Shown one piece after another: positions 33,155-40,500 of a DNA stretch of 64,000 nucleotides (position 1 is the first letter of the stretch; each line of letters begins with the position of its first letter). The stretch is taken from positions 868,001-932,000 of the forward strand of contig NZ_FVZE01000001.1 of NCBI RefSeq assembly GCF_900168325.1. The letters run 5' to 3'. Source of the stretch: Novosphingobium mathurense. GTDB lineage: Bacteria > Pseudomonadota > Alphaproteobacteria > Sphingomonadales > Sphingomonadaceae. The position numbers and the translations under genes are program-made. A model generated the notes under the pieces. That model did no database searches. It was not told the origin of the DNA and saw only the letters and a program-made list of their open reading frames with translations.

Positions 33155-35283
33155 GTTCTGGCTCCCATGCCTGCCGACGCGATGATCTCGTCACGCGGAC
33201 CGTCCGCCACGATCCGGCCCCTGTCCAGCACGATCAGGCGGTTGCAGACCGAGAAAAGTGCCGGTCTGTGGGTCGCGACAACAAGTGTCTGCGAAGCTGA
33301 CATGGATTGGGACAGCCGTTCGACGAATAGTTGCTCGGTCTGGCTGTCCATGGCCCCGGTGGGCTCGTCGAGGAACAACAGGCGCGAGGGCTTCACCATG
33401 GCCCGGGCCAGCGACAGGAACGCCCGCTGCCCTCCGGAAAGCTGCACCCCGGATTCGCCGACCGGGCGATCGAAACCGCTGGCATCGCGCGAGAGGAATT
33501 CGTCCGCGCCGACCTGCCGCAAGGCACGCAGGAGGTCCTCGTCGTGCACGATGCCCGCGCCGATCGCGAGGTTGTCCTTGATCGAGCCACTGAACAGCAC
33601 CGCGTCCTGACCGACGAAGCGATAGGCGTTGCGCAGGTCCTGCGGGCGGTACTGGCGGCTGTCGATCCCGTCGACCAGCATGGAGCCGGCTGTGGGCTGG
33701 TAGAGACCGCAGATCACCCGGCCGAGGGTCGACTTGCCCGAAGCGACCTTGCCGATGATGGCGATGCGGTCGCCTTCGTTGATCGTCAGGTTGATCCCGG
33801 CGAGCGATGGCACCGATGCCTGCGGATAGGTGAATTCAAGATCCTCTGTCCGGATATTGGCGCTGCGCACTTCGGGGGTCAGCGAAGCGCTGCCCATGGT
33901 GCGCTCGTCCTCTTCGAGCCAGACCTGCTGCAGCGAATCCAGCACCTTGCGCGCCTGCTGGCTGCGGGTGAGCAGAAAGGCGAGCTGCGCGGCAGGAGAC
34001 AGCGAGCGGGTCGATAGCATGACGATGGCGATGATCGAGCCCATCGTGATCTTGCCCGCGTCGAACAGGTAATAGCCGCCAATGACAAGGCTGATGCTGG
34101 TGACCTGCTGGAACGTCGAGGCCAGCGAGATCGCCGCCGAACTCACGTCGCGCAGGCGGCGCTGCGAATGGGCTCCGGCTTCGGCCAGCTGGCGCCAGCG
34201 GCCGAGCATCGCACCCTCGCCCGACAGGCTCTTGAGCGTTTCGATGCCGGAGATCGATTCCACCAGCAGCGTCTGCTGCAACCCGTTGTCGACTTGCGCA
34301 TCGAGCGCCGCGCTGCTGACCTTGCGCTGCAGCCGCAGGCCGAAGATCGCCATGCATGCCGCGCCGATCAGCGGGACCATCGCCAGCCAGCCCGCGATAT
34401 AGGCGATCACCGCAAGGAACAGGACAAGGAAGGCCATGTCGGCGACGAGCACGATGGTGGTCGATGCGTAGAAATCGCGCACCAGCGAGAATTCCGAAAC
34501 GCGCGCCACGAGGTTGCCGGTGTGCCCCTTGCGTCCGGCAAGCGGCGAAGACAGCACCTTGGAGTAGATCTTCTGCGACAGCTTGAGGTCGAGATCGCGC
34601 CCGATCTGATCGAGAACGCGGGTGCGCGCACGTCGGATCATGAAATCCATGGCAAAGGCGATCAGTACGCCTGCCGCCAGCACCCACAGGGTCGCCTGCG
34701 CGCGGTTGGGAATGACGCGGTCGTACACGTTCATCGAGAACAGCGGGTAGGACAGCGCCAGGACGTTGACGATGACGGAGGCCACCATCACCGGCCAGAA
34801 CTGGCCCCGCAGCTTGTAGAGCTCGCTCCAGAACCAGTGGCTTTTGGCCCGCTCCTGCCACGGTGCCCCGGCCTCCCGCGCGGTCGAGGAATCGCCGAAG
34901 ACGGTGGCCATCCAGCCATCGTAGCGTTCGGCAAGGGCCGCAATCGGCTCCCAGCCTTCGCTGCGCGTTTCCGGACGCCAGACCAGCGCATCGCCGTCCT
35001 TCACCTCGTGAACGACGGCGACCTGGCCTTCCTCGAGGGAGACGATGGCCGGGTAGAACTCCGGCTTGGTCGGCAGCCTGGTCCGGCGCGAGGCATCGCA
35101 GTTGAGGCCGAGCAGTTCCAGCGCGGCTTCGGCCTGATGGCGCGGCAGGTACCCTTGCGCATTGCGCGCCAGCGACGAGAACATGACCGGTGCGCAGGAC
35201 ACCCCGGCCTTTTCCGCCATGCGGGCAATGCACGCGACGAGGAGGTCTTCCTCGCCGCGTTTCGTTTCCGTTCGTTCGAACAT
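33151..35283 (-). CDS. lapB: Type I secretion ABC transporter (LapB-like)
   Basis: 710 residues from ATG 35283, which has a GGAAGAG site; a TTG 24 bases upstream is a poorer start. The N-terminal domain (about 1-130) looks like a C39-peptidase-like domain without the catalytic Cys, the type that binds but does not cut adhesins. A six-helix ABC membrane domain (about 155-430) follows. The ATPase domain has Walker A IIGKVASGKSTLG, signature LSGGQRAFLSLARAM and Walker B LLFLDEPTGAMD, with the His loop VATHRPAL. It powers export of the adhesin encoded upstream. Confidence 0.95.
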   Translation of the reverse strand: MFERTETKRGEEDLLVACIARMAEKAGVSCAPVMFSSLARNAQGYLPRHQAEAALELLGLNCDASRRTRLPTKPEFYPAIVSLEEGQVAVVHEVKDGDALVWRPETRSEGWEPIAALAERYDGWMATVFGDSSTAREAGAPWQERAKSHWFWSELYKLRGQFWPVMVASVIVNVLALSYPLFSMNVYDRVIPNRAQATLWVLAAGVLIAFAMDFMIRRARTRVLDQIGRDLDLKLSQKIYSKVLSSPLAGRKGHTGNLVARVSEFSLVRDFYASTTIVLVADMAFLVLFLAVIAYIAGWLAMVPLIGAACMAIFGLRLQRKVSSAALDAQVDNGLQQTLLVESISGIETLKSLSGEGAMLGRWRQLAEAGAHSQRRLRDVSSAAISLASTFQQVTSISLVIGGYYLFDAGKITMGSIIAIVMLSTRSLSPAAQLAFLLTRSQQARKVLDSLQQVWLEEDERTMGSASLTPEVRSANIRTEDLEFTYPQASVPSLAGINLTINEGDRIAIIGKVASGKSTLGRVICGLYQPTAGSMLVDGIDSRQYRPQDLRNAYRFVGQDAVLFSGSIKDNLAIGAGIVHDEDLLRALRQVGADEFLSRDASGFDRPVGESGVQLSGGQRAFLSLARAMVKPSRLLFLDEPTGAMDSQTEQLFVERLSQSMSASQTLVVATHRPALFSVCNRLIVLDRGRIVADGPRDEIIASAGMGART

Positions 35284-35356
35284 TACGCTCTTCCAGAGGA
35301 GCGGCAACCGCCCCCGTTAGCCCTTGCCGTCGATCGCCACGCTGCCATGCGGGCGA

Positions 35357-36754
35357 TCAGGGATAGGTCCGGTACTGGGTCTCGGCCGGGTTGGGCGGGC
35401 CGTAGTGGAAGCGGTCCCGCTCGTTCATCCCGGCGCCGGCATCTGCGGGCACGTTGATCGTGGTGAGGAAGCGATTGGTCGCGGCCAGCACCTGATAACG
35501 GGCGAACATTTCCGAGAAGCGCGCGGTTTCGAGCCGCACCTGCACGTTGTAGCGCGTGTTCTGCGCATCGAGCACGTCGAGCAGTGACCGGCGGCCGACA
35601 TTGAACTGACTGCGGTAGGACAGCAGCAGGTCGTCCGACACGCGGCTCTGGTTGCCCAGCTGTTCACCGATGCGCCCTTGCGTCTGCAGGGTGGTCCAGG
35701 CGGTCTGGACGTCCTCTTCGGCTTCGCGGGTGACCTGGTAGAGCCGGTAACGCGCTTCGCTCGCGCGGCGCACCATCTCCTGGTAGTTCGCGCGGTTGAT
35801 GCCGCCGTCGAAGACGTTCCAGCGCAGGAACACGCGGGCCTGCACGTCCTTGGTGGAGCCGCGGAAACCGTCGATGTCCTCACCGGCGCGCCCGTTCAGG
35901 TCCACGCCGATCTTGGGGAAGCCGTCACCGCGCACGCTGTCTGCCAACGCGCCGGCGGCATCGACGTCCGCCGCCGCTTCCTTGACCAGCGGATTTTCGG
36001 TGCGGGCAAGCCCGACCGCTTCGCTGAGCGTGCCCGGCAAGCCTTCCACCAGTTCGGGTGGCATCGAGACGTTGTCGATGTCGAGACCGGTCAGGCGACG
36101 CAGCTTGATCTTCGCTTCCGTCAGGTCCTGCTCGGCCTCCGACTGGCGGACGAGTGCGGCCTGCAGTCGTTCTTCCGATTGCTGCTGGTCGGCGATCGAG
36201 ATCGATCCCTGTTCCACTCCAGTCGTCAGATCGTTCACCAGCGAGCGGTGAAACGCCACGTTATCCTCGCTCGCGGCAACGATGCGCTGCTGGAGGAGGA
36301 TATCGAGGTACTGACGCGCGACCTGAAGGGCGATGTATTCCGAACGTTCGACCACCCGCAGCGAGGCACCGTCGACGCGCGCTGCCTGGCGCAGCAGTTC
36401 TCCGCGACGGCGACCGAAGTCGAGCGCCACCCATTCCGCGCGCACTTCGGCGCTCAGCGGATAGAGCTCCTGCCCGGCAATGCCGAGCGAACGGCGGGTC
36501 CTGTTCTCGAGGTGGCGCCAGCCTGCCGAAGCCTCGACATCGACGCGCGGGGCATAAAGGCCCTGCGCCTGTTTGCGCTCGAACTGGATGGCCTCGGTAT
36601 TATACTGGGCCTGCGCCACTTCGGGGTTCGAATTGACCGCAACGACGATGGCATCGCGCAGGCTGACAGGGCCGGCCGACTGCGCCAGCGCCACCGAAGC
36701 CGTTCCGGACAACAGGACTGCAATCCCTGCCGCGATGGTTCTACCGTACAACAT
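35357..36754 (-). CDS. lapE: TolC-like outer-membrane channel of the adhesin secretion system (LapE/AggA-like)
   Basis: 465 residues from ATG 36754, which follows GGGAGAGG; a GTG at 36775 overlaps the ompA stop and is less likely. A signal peptide is cleaved near VALAQS. The two TolC repeats show as long helical segments (about 30-215 and 240-420), with LSYRSQFNVGRRSLLDVLDAQN as the T1SS-type OMF signature near residue 375. It is the exit pore in which a LapA-type adhesin would stay plugged. Confidence 0.93.
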   Translation of the reverse strand: MLYGRTIAAGIAVLLSGTASVALAQSAGPVSLRDAIVVAVNSNPEVAQAQYNTEAIQFERKQAQGLYAPRVDVEASAGWRHLENRTRRSLGIAGQELYPLSAEVRAEWVALDFGRRRGELLRQAARVDGASLRVVERSEYIALQVARQYLDILLQQRIVAASEDNVAFHRSLVNDLTTGVEQGSISIADQQQSEERLQAALVRQSEAEQDLTEAKIKLRRLTGLDIDNVSMPPELVEGLPGTLSEAVGLARTENPLVKEAAADVDAAGALADSVRGDGFPKIGVDLNGRAGEDIDGFRGSTKDVQARVFLRWNVFDGGINRANYQEMVRRASEARYRLYQVTREAEEDVQTAWTTLQTQGRIGEQLGNQSRVSDDLLLSYRSQFNVGRRSLLDVLDAQNTRYNVQVRLETARFSEMFARYQVLAATNRFLTTINVPADAGAGMNERDRFHYGPPNPAETQYRTYP

Positions 36755-36771
36755 CTTCACACCTCTCCCGG

Positions 36772-37479
36772 TCACTCGACCGTAATCTCAACGCGGCGGT
36801 TCTGGAGTTCGCGAACCCCATCCGCCGTCGGCACGCGCGGGTTGCTTTCGCCGAACGCCTGCGTGGACAAACTGGCCGTCGTGCCATGCGACACGAGGTA
36901 ATCGCGCACGGCATCGGCCCGGCGCGTCGAAAGCCCCATGTTGTAACGGTCACTTCCCGAACGATCCGTATATCCGTCTATCCGGATCGCAGCCCCGCCG
37001 CAGCCTGCCGTCGATGCGACAGTGGAATCGAGGATCGTCGCCGCGTCTGGCGAGATCAGGCTGCTGTCCCAATCGAAGAACACGATGTAAGGACCGGGCA
37101 GACACGGAGCCGAGGCAACCGGCGGCGGAGCAACGGTCTCCTGCGACACCATCTGCGGCTGCGTCATGCGGCGATAGGCATCGTCGCACTTGCCGATGCT
37201 GACGGGGTCCTTGGTCCCGCTCTTCAGGAAGCCCAGGGCAATGCCGCATTGCGCCTTTGCCTGCGACGCCCACATGAATGCCGGCGTATCGGCCGCGACG
37301 ACGTTCGCGTCCCCGGTCTGCGCCAGAGCAGCGTCGTAGCGCGTTCGGATCTCGTTCCTGAGCTCCCCTTTGCCAAGCGACATCAGGTCCGATTGCTGGT
37401 CCTGTGCCCATGCCGCCACCGGGACCAGACATCCAGCCAGCGCGAATGCCGTCAGAGGCCCCTTCCAATTGCCCGTCAT
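36772..37479 (-). CDS. OmpA-family peptidoglycan-associated protein
   Basis: 235 residues from the ATG at 37479, spaced 6 bases from a GAGGGG site; the ATG at 37485 directly abuts that site. A signal peptide is cut after AWA (about residue 25). The C-terminal OmpA-like domain (about 125-235) includes YIVFFDWDSSLISPDAATIL, IRIDGYTDRSGSDRYNMGLS and LQNRRVEITVE with the Asp and Arg that contact diaminopimelate. No beta-barrel precedes it; instead there is a short helical region with Cys. It sits 29 bases after the adhesin gene and 18 bases before the TolC-like gene. Confidence 0.9.
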   Translation of the reverse strand: MTGNWKGPLTAFALAGCLVPVAAWAQDQQSDLMSLGKGELRNEIRTRYDAALAQTGDANVVAADTPAFMWASQAKAQCGIALGFLKSGTKDPVSIGKCDDAYRRMTQPQMVSQETVAPPPVASAPCLPGPYIVFFDWDSSLISPDAATILDSTVASTAGCGGAAIRIDGYTDRSGSDRYNMGLSTRRADAVRDYLVSHGTTASLSTQAFGESNPRVPTADGVRELQNRRVEITVE

Positions 37480-37507
37480 TTTCATCCCCTCGATATCCCG
37501 GGTCGCG

Positions 37508-40500
37508 TCAGGCGACCGTCGTCGAATGTGCTTCCATGGCTGCGGCCATCGCAGCCATCTCAAATCCACCGGCCAGACCCGCAGCGTGCAGACCCTCAAG
37601 GCCGCCCCCGGCGAGCATGGTGCCAAGCGCGTGATCCAGAGCTTCAGCCCCCATCGCCTCGCCACCGGCGGGAGCGCCATGCGCGCCCAAGTGCCCGGCG
37701 AAGTGATCGATCAGCGAGTCCACAGCATGGTGCCCGGCGCTTTCAGCAATCGCTTCCTGCACGGCAGGTAGATCCACGGGGCCGTGTTCGCCCCCATGCC
37801 CGTTGCCCTGCCCGTTGCCCTGCCCGTTGCCTTGCCCATCCGAGCCTGCGGCCTGCTTGCCCTGTGCGGCCAGCAACAGCGCCTGCATCAAGCCGGAGTC
37901 GCCGCCGCCGAACAGGGTCGGTGCCGGGCTCGCCTGTGCATGCCCCTGCTCGCCCCCGCCAAGAGGCTGCGTCGCAACGTCCTGATGCTGGACCGCCTCG
38001 CCAAGACCGTGTCCCGCGCCCTGCTCTGCCGCATGCTGCGCCGGATGGCTTGCCGGTTCGCTGTCCTGGTGCACTTGCCGATCGTCATGCAGGAATGACA
38101 CCGGCGGCGTCGCCGAGGCATGTTCCGGCACCGCAACCGTCACTTCGGGCAGATGCGTTTCGAAGGTCTGCATCGCCGCGGCAATAGCCTCGATCGCGAT
38201 CGGGGATAGCGGCATCGCATGGGCTGCGCCCGACATCATGAAGCCTGCCGCAGCCGCCGTGATCGCCGCCATTTCCGCCGTGCGCGCCGTGGTCTGGCTG
38301 TCCACGCTCGCCGTGGCGAACGAGACGTCGGCCAGTGCGTAAGCTGCACCCTTCATGGTGTACTCACCGGTCGCATGAACGATGGCATCGCCGTTGGCTT
38401 CCAAAGATCCCGGACCCTCTGCGGTCAGGTCGATCGCGGTGATCCCCATCTGCGCGAGCGTCTTGAACTCGCCCGCATCGACGACACCGTTGCTGTTCGC
38501 ATCCTGCCAGACGCCGAACTCGCCGTAGGCTGCATCGGTCGCGGTCAGCTTGCCGTCGCCATTGCTGTCATAAGCGAGTCGCAGGCCCTCAAGGTCGGTC
38601 TCCGCTCCCGCTGCATCGTCGGTGAAGACGATATCGAGGCCGTGACCGGTATCGTGTGCCAGCAGGCCGTCATCGGCGCCGACCCAGGCGGTCTGCACAA
38701 GACCGCTGCCATAGTCATGCGTGACACCGGCATCGAGCCCGAGGAATTCGACGCCGTCGCCATCGAGGTCGAGCGCCACCGGAGGCGTCGTCGTCACCGC
38801 CGTGATCGAGAGGTTCGACTGCGCCGAGACGTCGCCGTCGCCGTCCACCACTTCGACCGGAATGGTGAAGTTGACCGGGTCGTTCGTCAGCGTGCTCGCG
38901 CCGAAGTCGCCGATCTGGAAGGTGTCGCCACCGGCCCAGGTATATTCAACGCTGTTGAAACCGTCACCGGTGAAGACCGCGATCTGCGTGCCGGAGAGGC
39001 TGGCGCCCGAAGCACCCGCGACACCGCCGACATTGACCGAACCATCTGCCAGAAGCGTCACCGTGAAGGTATGGCCATTGACGATATAGTTTGTCGCCGT
39101 CGAGGTCGGGATGATGATCGGATTGCCGCTCGCATCTTCATAAGCGACACCCTGATATGCAATCGAGACACCCGTTATGGTGTCCTTCACGCCATCCCCG
39201 ACAACGGTATTACCGTCGGGGTCATCGAATGCAGTGATGTTGACGGTCGATCCACTGCTCGACTTGAACAGGGCAACCGCGCCATTGACGGTATAGTGAC
39301 CGTCGAACACGTGGTCGCGGTTCACCGCCGTATCATAGTCACCCTGACCGTCAGCCGGATCCCCGCGCAGATCGGTCACGAAATCGACACGGAAAGTCTC
39401 ACCGGATCCAACTGAAGCACCTCCGCCGACACCACCGGTATTGGCCGTCGAGTTGATCGTGCCGTCATTGGTGTGATTGATCGACGGGGTCAGCAACAGG
39501 TCCTGACTGTGGTTGTCGATCGGCGCCCCTACCGTCTCACCCACGGGGATGAAGCCCGACCAGCTGTTGTTGCCGCCAACGAAATTGTACCCGCCCGCAT
39601 TGAAGTCGATGTTCTGGATCGAGTCGATCGTCCCGTCCATGTCGACCGTGTACGTGGCGCTCGACGGGTCCAGCGTGACGGTAAAGATCTTGTCCGCACC
39701 GGCATAGGCTTCAAGGACCGTATCGCTGACCAGCGTGTAGGTGATCGTCACGAAGTTGTGGGTCAGCCCGCTGTCCGCTCCGTCCAGCGACGGCGCGAAG
39801 CGCACAGTGCCCGCTCCATCGGCCCCGTAGTTGTCTATCACCGACATGTCGGCGTCGAGGTCCGCGGGTGCCGAGACCGGCGCCGCGCCGTTGGTCACCT
39901 GGATCGCCTCGGGCACAACGGCATAGGGCGTATCGTCGACGACATCGATCGAGATCGTGCCCGTCGTCGTGTTCCCGTTGGCATCGCTGGCGGTGTACGT
40001 GAAGCTTTCCGCGCCGAGCGCCGTCGTCACGCCATCGTTGGCTGATGGCGTCGTCGTAACCGGCGAAGTCAACGTGTAGGTAAAGGCACCGGTGCTATTG
40101 TTTAGTACGAGCGTGCCGTAAGTGCCCACCACCGTCGTCAGGTTGCCGTTAACCGTACCGCCGGCGATCGAATAGCCACTCGCCCCTGTCACGGAGACGG
40201 CGCCGCTCGCAGTTTCGCCCGTATCCGAGGGCATCGAACCGGTAATCGAACCCGCCGCAACGTCCGCACCCGTCTGGGTGGTATCGAGCGCTTTTTCGTA
40301 AACCGTGACGCTCTCATCGTCGCCGACCAGCGAAACATCGGTAAGGCTGATCGTCAGCGTCGTGGTCGAGGTGTCGCCGTCGCCATCGGTGATGGTGTAG
40401 ACGAAGCTGTCGGTCGCCCCCGCAGGCGGTACCGCATTGGCGCTCGACTGGTAGGTATAGCTGCCGTCCGCATTGAGGATCAGCGTGCCGTAGGTGCCCG

